Shown: positions 9,049-17,850, numbered from the stretch's first letter. The stretch is DNA of 64,000 nt from Lactobacillus ultunensis DSM 16047 (GCF_001436305.1 NZ_AZFO01000006.1:34946-98945), one strand, 5' to 3'. Notes: generated by a model not told the origin, from the letters alone. Made by a program: numbers and translations.

Positions 9049-9327
9049 CTAAAATCCTTCTTCAACGTGTTGCTTCAAAACATCTAGTATCTTGATAATG
9101 TGACTATCGGCTAAACTATAATATTTTTCTTGCTTAACTCGCTCACTTTTTACTAATTTAGCTTCTTCTAAGATTCTCAAATGACGCGAAATTGCAGGCT
9201 GACTCACATCAAATTGTTTTACTAAATTATTGACGCTGCTTTGATGATGATCATTTAAATAATAAAGTATTTGGATTCGAATTGGATGATTTAAAGCTCT
9301 CGTGATTCGAATAATCTGATCGTTCAA
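9049..9327 (-). CDS. ArsR/SmtB family metal-responsive regulator
   Basis: The 92-residue protein has the ArsR winged helix: NHPIRIQILYYL, then the recognition helix VSQPAISRHLRILEEAKLV. These repressors leave DNA when metal binds; histidines near the C-terminus (DSHIIKILDVLKQHVEE) could form a zinc site like that of CzrA/SmtB alpha5. I prefer the TTG at 9327, which follows GGTGGAG at good spacing, over a GTG at 9339 that lies inside that site. It sits just upstream of the metal transporter operon in the same direction and is its likely regulator. A TATAAT -10 is at 9361-9366. Confidence 0.85.
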   Translation of the reverse strand: MNDQIIRITRALNHPIRIQILYYLNDHHQSSVNNLVKQFDVSQPAISRHLRILEEAKLVKSERVKQEKYYSLADSHIIKILDVLKQHVEEGF

Positions 9328-9382
9328 TTTTCTCTCCACCTATCATGTTCGTTTTCTTTAATTATAAACTTTATTATCGCAT

Positions 9383-9407
9383 AAAAAAACGCTACCCGAA
9401 GGTAGCG
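9383..9407 (-). terminator. UUCG-capped terminator
   Basis: On the minus strand CGCTACC-TTCG-GGTAGCG is followed by T7. It lies about 120 bp after fruA and ends the fru operon or a separate short RNA (see the ncRNA candidate). Confidence 0.9.
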
Positions 9408-9453
9408 CAAAACATAACAGAGTATCTTGATTTAAGTAGAGATCATCAAGATG
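9383..9453 (-). ncRNA. Candidate small RNA of about 70 nt
   Basis: Between fruA and arsR the minus strand carries TTAACA (9484-9489) and TATTAT (9462-9467) with a 16-bp spacer; an overlapping TATAAT is at 9459-9464. The predicted start would be near 9453, immediately at an 8-bp hairpin ATCTTGAT/ATCAAGAT (9424-9452), followed by a linker and the UUCG terminator. Promoter, 5' hairpin and terminator without an ORF fit an independent small RNA; a fruA 3' UTR is the alternative. Confidence 0.4.
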
Positions 9454-9529
9454 TCTTTATTATAATACGTTTTTTACACAATTTGTTAAAAAACAAACAA
9501 TAACTTAAATTATTTAATATTATTATTTT

Positions 9530-11527
9530 TTATTCGTTAGGGTCTTCCTTAACGTTCTTCTTCCAGAAACTCATGATCAAGGCTGCAACAATTGAGCCAA
9601 TCACAGTTGCTAAGAAGTAGAACAAGATGTGGCTTGGACCACCGATGTTACCGGCAAGTGGTGATACCCAAAGACCACCGTGAGGAGCTGGGACACCAAC
9701 GTGCCACAAACCAACTAAAGCACCACCGACAGCTGAACCAATGATACATGAAGGAATTACGTGACCTGGGTCAGCAGCTGCAAATGGAATTGCACCTTCA
9801 GTAATGAATGAGAAGCCTAATACCCAGTTAGAAATACCTGCACGACATTCTTCCATAGTGTACTTATTCTTAAAGAATGCAGTACCAATAGCAGTAGCAA
9901 ATGGAGGAACCATACCACCAACCATTACGGCAGCCATTAAGATAGCAGCTGTAGCTGAGTGTGGATCGTTAGCAAAAGCACCTGAAGCGAAGACATAAGC
10001 GGCTTTGTTGAAAGGACCACCCATATCGATAGACATCATACCTGCCAAGATAGTAGTAAGAAGTACTAAGTTACCAGTACCCATACCATTCAGGAAGTGA
10101 GTAATTGCGAAGTTGATTCCACTGAAGATTGGGTTAATGATGTAGAACATAATTGCTGCAATGAAGAGCAATCCCAAAATTGGGTAGAACAGCATTGGCT
10201 TCATACCTTCAACTGAGTGAGGCAAGTTAGCAAATGCTTTCTTCAAACCAACCATTAAGTAACCTGCAATGAAACCTGCAGCAATACCACCTAAGAAGCC
10301 GGCTGGTGAAGTTGCGTGAGCTTGAACGTTAACTTGGAATTGACCGTTAACGATTGAAGCCATGTAACCACCAACGAAACCTGGCATCAAGGCTGGCAAA
10401 TCACCGATTGATTCAGCAATGTAAGCAGCAAGTACTGGAACCATGAAGGCAAAGGCCAAGTTACCAGCGTTGTTCAAGAAGATAAATGCTGGAGATTTAG
10501 CACCACCACCGTAGTTTTCTACGATGAAGGAAATAGCCATCAGGATACCACCACCAATAACGAATGGAAGCATATGACTAATACCGTTCATTAAGTTCTT
10601 GTAGATGCTTGCCCATACGCCTGGCTTTTCTGTGCTTGAAGCTTCTTCTGACTTATCAGCAGCACTTGCGTGGTAAACGTCAGCCTTGTTATCCATAATG
10701 TCATCAATCAATTCGCCTGGCTTGTTGATACCATCAACAACTGGACGGTTGACTAAAGGCTTGCCGTCAAAACGTGGCATGTCAACTTTCTTATCAGAAG
10801 CAATGATGACACCTTTAGCACGCTTGATTTCATCAGGAGTTAACTTATCCTTAACACCTTCTGAACCGTTGGTTTCGATTCTTACTTCGATGCCGCGCTT
10901 CTTACCTTCCTTAATCAAAGCTTCTTGAGCCATGTAAGTGTGGGCAATACCGTTGATACATGCAGTAACACCAACGATCAAAGGCTTGTTGTCTTCTTCA
11001 GCGTTGCCTTGTGCCTTAGCAGCTTCCTTAGCCTTCTTAGCTTCAGCTGCCTTCTTGTCTTCTTCATCCTTCTTAGCTTCGGCCTTTTCGAAAAGATCGA
11101 TAACTTCTTCAGGAGTCTTAGTAGCCTTTAACTTTTCAACTAAGTCTGGGTCAATTAATAAACCTGAAAGTTTAGCTAAAGCTTGAAGGTGAGTATTATC
11201 AGCACCAGCTGGTGCAGTAATCATGAAGAATAAGTGAACTGGTTGACCATCAAGTGAGTTGTAGTCAATACCGTCTTTACTCTTAGCAAATAACACACGG
11301 GCCTTGTTGATGGACTTGTTACGTGCGTGAGGCATCGCAATTCCGCCACCGATACCAGTAGTGGATTCATTTTCACGGTCCCAGATGGACTTGATAAATG
11401 CATCTTCGTCATTAACGATATCGGTTGCAACTTCAAGGTCAGCCATTTCTTTAATGGCATCTTCTTTGTTCTTCGCCTTGAGGTCCATAATCATGGATTC
11501 AGGGCTTAAAATGTCCTTAATTCTCAT
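9530..11527 (-). CDS. fruA: PTS fructose-specific EIIABC component
   Basis: This membrane permease imports fructose and phosphorylates it to fructose-1-phosphate. The 665-residue chain has an EIIA domain (His67 in GGGIAMPHAR), a charged Lys/Glu/Ala linker (about 150-180), an EIIB domain with Cys190 in VTACINGIAHTYMAQ, and a EIIC membrane domain from about residue 305 containing DMGGPFNKAAY and TEGAIPFAAADP. All three phosphotransfer or transport parts are present. It is the last gene of fruR-fruK-fruA, 20 bp after fruK. Confidence 0.96.
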   Translation of the reverse strand: MRIKDILSPESMIMDLKAKNKEDAIKEMADLEVATDIVNDEDAFIKSIWDRENESTTGIGGGIAMPHARNKSINKARVLFAKSKDGIDYNSLDGQPVHLFFMITAPAGADNTHLQALAKLSGLLIDPDLVEKLKATKTPEEVIDLFEKAEAKKDEEDKKAAEAKKAKEAAKAQGNAEEDNKPLIVGVTACINGIAHTYMAQEALIKEGKKRGIEVRIETNGSEGVKDKLTPDEIKRAKGVIIASDKKVDMPRFDGKPLVNRPVVDGINKPGELIDDIMDNKADVYHASAADKSEEASSTEKPGVWASIYKNLMNGISHMLPFVIGGGILMAISFIVENYGGGAKSPAFIFLNNAGNLAFAFMVPVLAAYIAESIGDLPALMPGFVGGYMASIVNGQFQVNVQAHATSPAGFLGGIAAGFIAGYLMVGLKKAFANLPHSVEGMKPMLFYPILGLLFIAAIMFYIINPIFSGINFAITHFLNGMGTGNLVLLTTILAGMMSIDMGGPFNKAAYVFASGAFANDPHSATAAILMAAVMVGGMVPPFATAIGTAFFKNKYTMEECRAGISNWVLGFSFITEGAIPFAAADPGHVIPSCIIGSAVGGALVGLWHVGVPAPHGGLWVSPLAGNIGGPSHILFYFLATVIGSIVAALIMSFWKKNVKEDPNE

Positions 11528-11547
11528 ATCTTTTTCCCCTCATAAAA

Positions 11548-12462
11548 TTAAGAAATTTGTTCAACCTTAATTTGTGGTAATACTGCATCGATTTGGCTCT
11601 TAACCGCAATATCCTTAGTGAAGGCAGTAGCAGCACCACAGGCCATACCAATTCTGAATCCTTCCTTTGGATCTTGGGTCTTGTAGTAAGTACCAACGAA
11701 ACCAGCGATCATTGAGTCACCGGCACCAACTGAGTTAACAGCAGTACCAACGGCACCCTTAGCATGGTAAACGTGGTCTTGAGTAAGTAAGAAGCCACCT
11801 TCACCAGCCATTGAAACCATTACGTTTTGAGCACCCTTATCAAGCAACTTTTGTGCGTATTCAAGCATTACATCGCTTGAATCAAAGGTTACACCGAAGA
11901 GGTCTGCCAATTCGTGGTGGTTAGGTTTGATAACCAATGGCTTGTATTCCAAAGTATCAAGAAGGGCTTGACCAGTAGTATCAACTACAAATTCTGCACC
12001 TGCTTCCTTAATAGTAGGAAGAAGTGATTGATAGAAATCAGTTGGTAAACTTGGAGTAAGTGAACCGCTCATTACAACGATGTCACCCTTCTTCAAGTCG
12101 TTCAAACGGTCCTTGAATGCAGTGATTTCTTGGTCTGTAATAGCAGGGCCAGCTGCATTGATTTCAGTTTCCTTTTCTGCGTGAATCTTAACGTTCACAC
12201 GAGTGTTATCTGAGATAGTAACGAAATCGCTGACGATTCTCTTTTGGTTCAATTGACGAACCAATTCCTTACCAGTGAAGCCACCAACAAAGCCCCAGGC
12301 AGTGTTGTCAACATCTAATTGGTTAAGGATTTGAGAAACGTTAATTCCTTTACCTCCTGCTAAAAATGAATCATTGTTAGTTCTGTTAACTTCACCGCGG
12401 TTGACCTTTTCTAATTGAAGAACGTAGTCAAGAGCTGGGTTAACAGTTACCGTATAAATCAT
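11548..12462 (-). CDS. fruK: 1-phosphofructokinase
   Basis: This PfkB-family kinase converts fructose-1-phosphate to fructose-1,6-bisphosphate. The 304-residue product has the N-terminal GGKGINVSQIL and the C-terminal ATP-site motif VNSVGAGDSMIAGF containing the catalytic aspartate. The ATG overlaps the fruR stop at position 12462, so translation is coupled. Confidence 0.96.
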   Translation of the reverse strand: MIYTVTVNPALDYVLQLEKVNRGEVNRTNNDSFLAGGKGINVSQILNQLDVDNTAWGFVGGFTGKELVRQLNQKRIVSDFVTISDNTRVNVKIHAEKETEINAAGPAITDQEITAFKDRLNDLKKGDIVVMSGSLTPSLPTDFYQSLLPTIKEAGAEFVVDTTGQALLDTLEYKPLVIKPNHHELADLFGVTFDSSDVMLEYAQKLLDKGAQNVMVSMAGEGGFLLTQDHVYHAKGAVGTAVNSVGAGDSMIAGFVGTYYKTQDPKEGFRIGMACGAATAFTKDIAVKSQIDAVLPQIKVEQIS

Positions 12463-13217
12463 TATTTTGCCTCCTCTAGATTGATATCGGCAGGTAATGC
12501 CGCTTTTTGACTTGAATTAATCTTGTCTGTTACCACAACAACGTCTTGCGTATTGCCAAAAACGGCAAAGTTGCGTTCACCGATCTTGGTGTGATCAGCT
12601 AGCACGTAAGCGTGTCTAGCTTGCTTAATCTCAGCTGCCTTGACTGCAGCTTCTTCGGGATCTGGCGTAGTTAAGTTGCCATTCTTTTCAATCCCGTTAG
12701 CTCCAACGAAACTAGCTGAAAAATTCATCGCTTTAATCTGTGCCAAAGCAGTCTGACCAATTACGGCATGCGTGTCATCTTTGACCTCGCCACCGATAAG
12801 GAAAGTTTTTATTCCGTGATTCAGGCTGCACAATGCAGTTTCAACACCGTTGGTAATAATCTTCACGTGCGGAATATCGGCTAAAAATGGAACCATTTCA
12901 TAGGTCGTTGTTCCGGCATCGATAAAAATATTGTCGCCTTGGTGAACGAAGTTCTGCACCGCATATTTAGCAATTGCGATCTTCACATCGTGATTCATAC
13001 TAAAGCGGACGTTCTGGGAAACATCACGAGAGAAATGTTTTACTGATTGAGCACCGCCATGCACACGCTTAAGGATGCCGCTCTTCTCCATCTGAATTAA
13101 GTCACGACGAATGGTTGATTCAGATGTATCGGTTAAGTCGCATAACTCGCTAACGCGGCACAATTCGTGCTGATTAACGTAGTCTTCAATTAAGCTTTGG
13201 CGTTCTTGTGTCAGCAT
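12462..13217 (-). CDS. fruR: DeoR-family regulator of the fructose operon
   Basis: The 251-residue protein has an N-terminal DeoR helix-turn-helix (TSESTIRRDLIQMEKSGILKRVHGG) and a sugar-phosphate-binding DeoRC domain with FIDAGTTTYEM. It is first in the fruRKA operon and so regulates its own synthesis. Upstream are a promoter with a cre-like site over its -10 and two direct repeats 20 bp apart. The effector is probably fructose-1-phosphate, by family knowledge. Confidence 0.93.
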   Translation of the reverse strand: MLTQERQSLIEDYVNQHELCRVSELCDLTDTSESTIRRDLIQMEKSGILKRVHGGAQSVKHFSRDVSQNVRFSMNHDVKIAIAKYAVQNFVHQGDNIFIDAGTTTYEMVPFLADIPHVKIITNGVETALCSLNHGIKTFLIGGEVKDDTHAVIGQTALAQIKAMNFSASFVGANGIEKNGNLTTPDPEEAAVKAAEIKQARHAYVLADHTKIGERNFAVFGNTQDVVVVTDKINSSQKAALPADINLEEAK

Positions 13218-13237
13218 TGTTTTTCACCTCGCTAATT

Positions 13238-13266
13238 ATTGTATTCGCTTTCTTCTTCAAAATCAA
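13238..13266 (-). promoter_or_regulatory. fruR promoter with overlapping cre-like site
   Basis: On the minus strand TTGATT-N17-TACAAT lies 20 bp upstream of the start codon. A catabolite-responsive element-like 14-mer (AGAAAGCGAATACA, 13240-13253) covers the -10 and would allow CcpA repression. The same core recurs before the GH31 gene. Confidence 0.7.
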
Positions 13267-13282
13267 TCATTTTTCTTCAAAA
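13253..13282 (-). repeat. Direct repeats, possible FruR operators
   Basis: The 10-mer TTTTGAAGAA occurs at 13253-13262 and 13273-13282 on the minus strand, exactly 20 bp apart and overlapping the -35 region. DeoR-family proteins often bind such tandem sites. Confidence 0.5.
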
Positions 13283-13328
13283 AATGTCATTTTTATTTAT
13301 TATTGTTCAATAAAATTCATTTATATGC

Positions 13329-13368
13329 AAAAAAGATGCCACAAATCTTCATTTGTGACATCTTTTTC
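13329..13368. terminator. Bidirectional terminator
   Basis: AAAGATGCCACAAAT and ATTTGTGACATCTTT pair with one mismatch around CTTC, flanked by A and T runs. On the minus strand it follows the Fic gene and precedes the fruR promoter. Confidence 0.85.
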
Positions 13369-13438
13369 TTTGTCAGTTTAATTTATTCTTAGTCATTTTG
13401 GCTGTTTTGACGAAGAATAATTATTATTGACGAAGAAT
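13365..13438. repeat. Four-half-site symmetric element, copy 1
   Basis: Half-sites are TTTCTTTGTCA (13365-13375), ATTCTTAGTCA (13385-13395), TGACGAAGAAT (13408-13418) and TGACGAAGAAT (13428-13438), with spacers of 9, 12 and 9 bp. The last half-site lies inside the 3' end of the Fic gene and covers its stop region. Confidence 0.8.
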
Positions 13439-14500
13439 ATATTTAATATTTTTACCTTTGCCAATAGACTCAATTTTACCTTTATCTTTTAACTTCTTAA
13501 GATTACGTTGAATCGTAGTTTGGCTATATTGGGGGATGAGTTCAACTAATTCAGAACGAGATAATGGTTTCAATTGTTGCTGGAGAGTTTTGAGAATCAA
13601 TTTATCTGCTTTCAGCTTTTTAGGATTATGGACAATTCCAATTCTTTCAATCAGCTCACGATAAGCCTTCACCACTACACCCAAATAATAGTTAATGAAC
13701 GGTGCGTAATCATCTTGGTTATCATTCCACCCCACCGAACTAGCAGCTAAAACGTCATAGTAACTTGACTTGCTGTCTTCGATAATCTTTTCCAAACTGA
13801 TATATTTTCCGACTTCAAAACCTGAGCGGTACATCGTCAGTAACATCAGGAGTCGTGACATTCTACCGTTCCCATCACGAAATGGGTGAATCGAAACAAA
13901 GTCAAAAACGAATGCAGCAGATAAAACCAATGGAGAAATTTCTCCGCGCGCAAAAGCATCATTATATTGTTTACATAGTTCTTCGATCAGATCGGGGACT
14001 AAGAAAGCTTCAGGCGGATTGAACCTAACTTCTTCATGACCATCCGCATATTTGGCTACAATCTTACTGTTAATATCCTTGAAGTGTCCGCCCCACGAAT
14101 CACCTGCATACTTGAACAACATATTATGCATGCTTAAGATAGTGTTCTTGGTGACAGGCATGTAGCGATAATTTTCATGGATCAAGCTTAAGACATCACA
14201 ATAACCAGCGATTTCTCGTTCATCCCGATCACGTGGCTCCACCTTATCAGACATAATCTTATTAAGTCTCGAATCTGACGTGTAAATACCTTCGATTCGG
14301 TTAGAGGCATCCATACTTTGAATTTTAGCTACAGCAACCAGCTTTTTGAGTTCTTCATGGTAATCAATTTCAAAACTACTGGTTTCCCCTCGTAACTGAT
14401 AGATAGTAGTCAGTTTGTTGATTATTGTATTGGTAAGCTGCAGATTATTGAGAGTTTGATAGTCAAATTCCTTCAAAAATTCACCTTCGTTCTTGGTCAT
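13424..14500 (-). CDS. Fic domain protein with C-terminal winged helix
   Basis: Fic proteins usually transfer AMP to target proteins. The 358-residue product has an inhibitory motif SNRIEG at residues 66-71 (class II, on a helix N-terminal to the domain), the catalytic motif HPFRDGNGRMSR at 205-216 with His205, and a winged helix-turn-helix from about residue 300 (PLSRSELVELI, then TTIQRNLKKLKDKGKI). The DNA-binding tail suggests control of its own gene. Copies of a 74-bp symmetric element lie at both ends; copy 2 overlaps the start. There is no convincing Shine-Dalgarno before the ATG. Confidence 0.93.
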   Translation of the reverse strand: MTKNEGEFLKEFDYQTLNNLQLTNTIINKLTTIYQLRGETSSFEIDYHEELKKLVAVAKIQSMDASNRIEGIYTSDSRLNKIMSDKVEPRDRDEREIAGYCDVLSLIHENYRYMPVTKNTILSMHNMLFKYAGDSWGGHFKDINSKIVAKYADGHEEVRFNPPEAFLVPDLIEELCKQYNDAFARGEISPLVLSAAFVFDFVSIHPFRDGNGRMSRLLMLLTMYRSGFEVGKYISLEKIIEDSKSSYYDVLAASSVGWNDNQDDYAPFINYYLGVVVKAYRELIERIGIVHNPKKLKADKLILKTLQQQLKPLSRSELVELIPQYSQTTIQRNLKKLKDKGKIESIGKGKNIKYILRQ

Positions 14501-14562
14501 TCTTAATTATTCTTAGTCATTTTACCCTATTTGACTAAGAATCCGCAAAAATGACGAAGAAA
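14489..14562. repeat. Four-half-site symmetric element, copy 2
   Basis: Half-sites are GTTCTTGGTCA (14489-14499), ATTCTTAGTCA (14509-14519), TGACTAAGAAT (14532-14542) and TGACGAAGAAA (14552-14562), spaced 9, 12 and 9 bp. The element covers the start codon and promoter region of the Fic gene, as an autoregulatory operator would. Read on the minus strand it also contains ATGACTAAGAATAATTAA, a tiny ORF imitating the real start MTKN. Confidence 0.85.
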
Positions 14563-14587
14563 AAGGCTGAAAAAACTTCAGCCTTTC
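14559..14587 (-). terminator. Terminator of the exporter/small-protein operon
   Basis: On the minus strand AAAGGCTGAA and TTCAGCCTTT form a 10-bp stem followed by TTTTTC, directly after the 73-residue protein gene. Confidence 0.85.
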
Positions 14588-14590
14588 TTA

Positions 14591-14812
14591 CTATTCAAAA
14601 AATGTAAACACATCTAAGATGTTGAACACTACATAACGCCAATATGCTTGGCCAAAACTGCTATATACTTTTAGCTGCCACTTTCCATACTCAAACTTCA
14701 CCAGATAACCATCTTGAGTTTTATGTCTAAACGTCTGCTTAATTGCAACTAATAGACAAAACACCAGTACTAAAGCGATGATCATCAGTATAGAAATAAT
14801 TGTATTTTTCAT
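14591..14812 (-). CDS. Small membrane protein of unknown function (73 aa)
   Basis: I do not recognise a family. One N-terminal membrane segment (residues 4-25) is followed by a basic, aromatic stretch (KFEYGKWQLKVYSSFGQAYW). It is the last gene of the six-gene operon that starts at 17850, 9 bp after the preceding gene. The context with an exporter under a LytTR-type promoter suggests a role in peptide resistance; this is inference. Confidence 0.65.
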   Translation of the reverse strand: MKNTIISILMIIALVLVFCLLVAIKQTFRHKTQDGYLVKFEYGKWQLKVYSSFGQAYWRYVVFNILDVFTFFE

Positions 14813-14821
14813 ACCTTCATC

Positions 14822-15076
14822 CTAGTCTTTCAAACTTTTGTACAAGTCTTGAACATTAGCACAAATACAAAGAGACACCATGATTTGAATCCAAGTGAAA
14901 TTTTGAGAAATATCAATTATCCCACCAGCCCAATAATAGACTAAGAAAAATGTTAACATTAGCACATATCCAGTTGGATTGAGAAACATCACTTTACCTA
15001 AGCGCTTGGAGTAAACGATGTACATAATAATAGCAATGACAAAGATCAGTAATGGTAAATAACTTAATTTCAGCAT
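14822..15076 (-). CDS. Small membrane protein of unknown function (84 aa)
   Basis: The product has three hydrophobic segments and begins MLKLSYLPLLIFVIA. I chose the ATG at 15076, immediately after the upstream stop, over a TTG at 15115 that would overlap the upstream gene by 38 bp. No family is recognised. It belongs to the operon of the ABC exporter at 15529-17632. Confidence 0.65.
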   Translation of the reverse strand: MLKLSYLPLLIFVIAIIMYIVYSKRLGKVMFLNPTGYVLMLTFFLVYYWAGGIIDISQNFTWIQIMVSLCICANVQDLYKSLKD

Positions 15077-15077
15077 T

Positions 15078-15485
15078 TTAGTTTCCAGCTTTCTTTTGTT
15101 CTTGCTTCTTACCAAAAATGTAAACTACTATTCCCAGTACAAGCCATGCAGCTATGCCCAACAATGTTTTTACTACAGATGCAGAACTGTTGTAATCATT
15201 AAGGATGCCTATAGTTGCAATGAGATATAGAAACTGACAAATCCCAAAAGAATTTTTCATCTCTTTCAAATAAAAACTTCTAACCTTTGAATCAAAAGTT
15301 ACAAGCAATGCATTCACCAATGGCAGGACTAGTGCAATCAAGAAAACGATGCCGTTAAAACTGAGCAGGTCATTTGCGGAGTGATCACTTTGCATTAAGA
15401 AGAAAAAGATAACCACAATGCCGGTTAATATCCATGAATTAGCAATTATAATGTTGTCATTTAAGACGAAATTTCTTCTGTTCAT
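15078..15485 (-). CDS. Membrane protein of unknown function (135 aa)
   Basis: Four hydrophobic segments are visible, with a basic C-terminus (FGKKQEQKKAGN). No family is recognised. The gene lies 43 bp after the ABC permease gene and one base before the next ORF, so it is part of the same operon. Confidence 0.7.
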   Translation of the reverse strand: MNRRNFVLNDNIIIANSWILTGIVVIFFFLMQSDHSANDLLSFNGIVFLIALVLPLVNALLVTFDSKVRSFYLKEMKNSFGICQFLYLIATIGILNDYNSSASVVKTLLGIAAWLVLGIVVYIFGKKQEQKKAGN

Positions 15486-15528
15486 ATTTATCCCTCGATT
15501 CTATCGAATGAAAGACTATAATGCAGTT

Positions 15529-16743
15529 TTAATTCAACAAACTGCGTTTAAAGTTCTGCCATGGACCTACATCATCTGTTTGCAAAATCAAGTTTGGATA
15601 AATTTTTCTAATCCAGATAAAGGACACTACTGCAGTAATTAAAGCAATCAAAGCAGAAATAGCGGCCTCTAAATTAGTCGCGTCACCTATAATCACTCTA
15701 GCTGGCATAACAAATGATGATAAGAATGGAATATATGAGAAGACTTTTTCAAATATTGTATCGCCACCTGATTGCATATTAATCGAAAATAGAAATCCGA
15801 TTATCATCAATGTACTCAACGGTGTAACGGCTTTGTTGGCATTCTCGCTTTTAGCAACTAAAGCTCCACAGAATGCTGCAAAGATAATGAATAATACTAA
15901 GCCGATTATCGTAAATAGTAGTCCCCAAGAGGCTAAATTGCCAATCGCCTGATCAATCATTGGCTTATACTTTTCAAATAAATCGTTAAAGCCATCAATG
16001 TATGGGGCTGCGCAATAAACTGCCACAAATCCAGCAACATAAATTAGTACCTGGGTAATAATTTCACCAAAAATACCTAAAATTTTACCAGTAAAATAAT
16101 CACCACCTGGCATGCTCGAAAAGATTACTTCCATTATCTTGGTACCCTTCTCGGTAGCAATATCTTGTGCTGTTACTTGTGTGTAAGTAATCACTAGCAT
16201 ATACAAAATAATAAGCAAAACCCAGAAGGAAATCTGCTTAACAGGATCGTTATCAAAGCTCTTCTTATCGACGTGCTCAACCCTTTGCTTAAACTGTGCC
16301 CTCGTCGCTAAAGCCTGGCTCTGTTTCATCGTTAGCTTTGCCTTGCTTAAATTCAATTGTTGCTGAGCGGCATTTAAGTTCGTTAATAGTTCTGATTTCA
16401 GATCACTGTCCATCTTTTCATCGCTATAGTAAGTTGCAGATAATTGATTATTCTTTTGTTCAATTAAGACATAACCATCAATATCCTCATCTTTATATGC
16501 TTTTTTAGCCTTAGCTTCAGTCTTATAGTTATCGAAGTCTTCTGATTTTTTAATTGCTTGCTTCAAAGCGGGATTAGAAGTAACTACCCCAATATAGTTA
16601 TCATCACCACTATTAGCTGATGCCATGCCGATTATAAACGACAAGAAAATGAAGAGGAATGGTGCCAAAATCATAAATAAATATGACCAAGTTTTCACTT
16701 CTCTACGGTAGGTTTCCTTTGCTACAAGCCAGACCTTATTCAT
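15529..16743 (-). CDS. ABC-2 type transporter permease (NatB-like)
   Basis: The 404-residue protein has an N-terminal membrane segment, a large extracellular domain (about residues 40-170) and five or six C-terminal membrane segments. This is the NatB/YhaP design found in sodium or peptide-stress exporters. The ATG at 16743 overlaps the ATPase gene by 8 bp, indicating coupling; a GTG 9 bp earlier is less likely. With the next gene it forms a complete exporter. The substrate is unknown; the LytTR-controlled operon hints at an antimicrobial peptide. Confidence 0.88.
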   Translation of the reverse strand: MNKVWLVAKETYRREVKTWSYLFMILAPFLFIFLSFIIGMASANSGDDNYIGVVTSNPALKQAIKKSEDFDNYKTEAKAKKAYKDEDIDGYVLIEQKNNQLSATYYSDEKMDSDLKSELLTNLNAAQQQLNLSKAKLTMKQSQALATRAQFKQRVEHVDKKSFDNDPVKQISFWVLLIILYMLVITYTQVTAQDIATEKGTKIMEVIFSSMPGGDYFTGKILGIFGEIITQVLIYVAGFVAVYCAAPYIDGFNDLFEKYKPMIDQAIGNLASWGLLFTIIGLVLFIIFAAFCGALVAKSENANKAVTPLSTLMIIGFLFSINMQSGGDTIFEKVFSYIPFLSSFVMPARVIIGDATNLEAAISALIALITAVVSFIWIRKIYPNLILQTDDVGPWQNFKRSLLN

Positions 16744-17632
16744 AGCGCACACCTGCTTTCATCTTGAATATTTCGTCTAAAGTTGGTGGTTCCTGGTCAA
16801 ATGTTTGAATATATTGACCGGCTGAAAGTTGATCGAAAATATCCTTACCATATTTTTCATCCTCAAGAACAAGCAACTTAGTCCCATTATTTTGCAAAAT
16901 CACATCTTTTACACCTGGCAAGGATGATAATTCAGTAACGCTTTTATCAGTTCTGACAAAAACACGAGTTAAGCCAAAACTATTCTTAATATCATTCACT
17001 GGGCCATTTAAGACAATATGACCATCATTAATCATTACAACATCATCACATAGTTCTTCCACGTTGCGCATATCATGATCAGAAAAGATTATTGTAGCAC
17101 CCAATCTTTTTTCTTCTAAAATTAACTGCTTCATTAGATCAACATTAACCGGATCTAGTCCACTAAAAGGTTCATCTAAAATAATCAATTTTGGTTGATG
17201 AATTAAAGTTGCGATCATTTGTACCTTTTGTTGGTTACCTTTAGATAAAGACTTAATCTTATCCATCGGAATCCCTTTAACGGCTAAACGCGATAACCAA
17301 TTAGGCAACTCTTCTTTTACCTTTTTGGCTGGCATCCCTTTAAGACTGGCCAAAAAGACTACTTGATCTTCAATCGTTAATTTAGGCATTAAGCTTCGCT
17401 CTTCAGGCAAATAGCCGATATTGTCATAATCCTTTGTGCTGAAAGAATGACCTTCAATACTAATCTGACCGTCATAATCAACGAATTTCAAAATACTATG
17501 AAAGATCGTCGACTTACCTGACCCGTTTTTACCAACCAGCCCTAAAATACGTCCATTTGGTACGTTGAAGCTGACATCAAACAAAACCTGAGTTGAGCCA
17601 AAGCTTTTGTTCAAGTGCTCAATTTTTAACAT
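16736..17632 (-). CDS. ABC transporter ATP-binding protein (NatA-like)
   Basis: The 298-residue ATPase has Walker A LVGKNGSGKST near residue 35, the signature LSKGNQQKV and Walker B LIILDEPFSGLDP, plus the C-terminal extension typical of NatA/CcmA-type exporters. A GAGGG ribosome binding site precedes the ATG. It pairs with the overlapping permease and lies 23 bp after a small membrane protein gene. Confidence 0.92.
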   Translation of the reverse strand: MLKIEHLNKSFGSTQVLFDVSFNVPNGRILGLVGKNGSGKSTIFHSILKFVDYDGQISIEGHSFSTKDYDNIGYLPEERSLMPKLTIEDQVVFLASLKGMPAKKVKEELPNWLSRLAVKGIPMDKIKSLSKGNQQKVQMIATLIHQPKLIILDEPFSGLDPVNVDLMKQLILEEKRLGATIIFSDHDMRNVEELCDDVVMINDGHIVLNGPVNDIKNSFGLTRVFVRTDKSVTELSSLPGVKDVILQNNGTKLLVLEDEKYGKDIFDQLSAGQYIQTFDQEPPTLDEIFKMKAGVRYE

Positions 17633-17655
17633 GAGTTTTCCCTCAACTTTTCTAT

Positions 17656-17850
17656 CTAATTAAACAAATCCGAAAATTTAGTTGGAATATTATTATTCTT
17701 CGCAAAATATTTCTTAAAAGCATCCCCGAAACTCAACTGGTCTTTTTCCCTATTCTCTAACCAATCATGAATAGCCAGAAATGCAGTGATAGCGTAATTA
17801 GCTGCTAAAATGATTAACACGCCAATCAAAATATAAATTAAGTACAACAT
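17656..17850 (-). CDS. Small membrane protein, MLYLIY...SDLFN family (64 aa)
   Basis: The protein has one N-terminal membrane segment and a soluble tail ending YFAKNNNIPTKFSDLFN. A 63-residue relative at 30344-30535 has the same layout and nearly the same tail. I chose the ATG at 17850 because GGAGG sits at ideal spacing; the ORF continues upstream without a site. It is the first gene behind a LytTR-type promoter (17912-17976) and leads the ABC exporter operon. The function is unknown. Confidence 0.75.
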   Translation of the reverse strand: MLYLIYILIGVLIILAANYAITAFLAIHDWLENREKDQLSFGDAFKKYFAKNNNIPTKFSDLFN

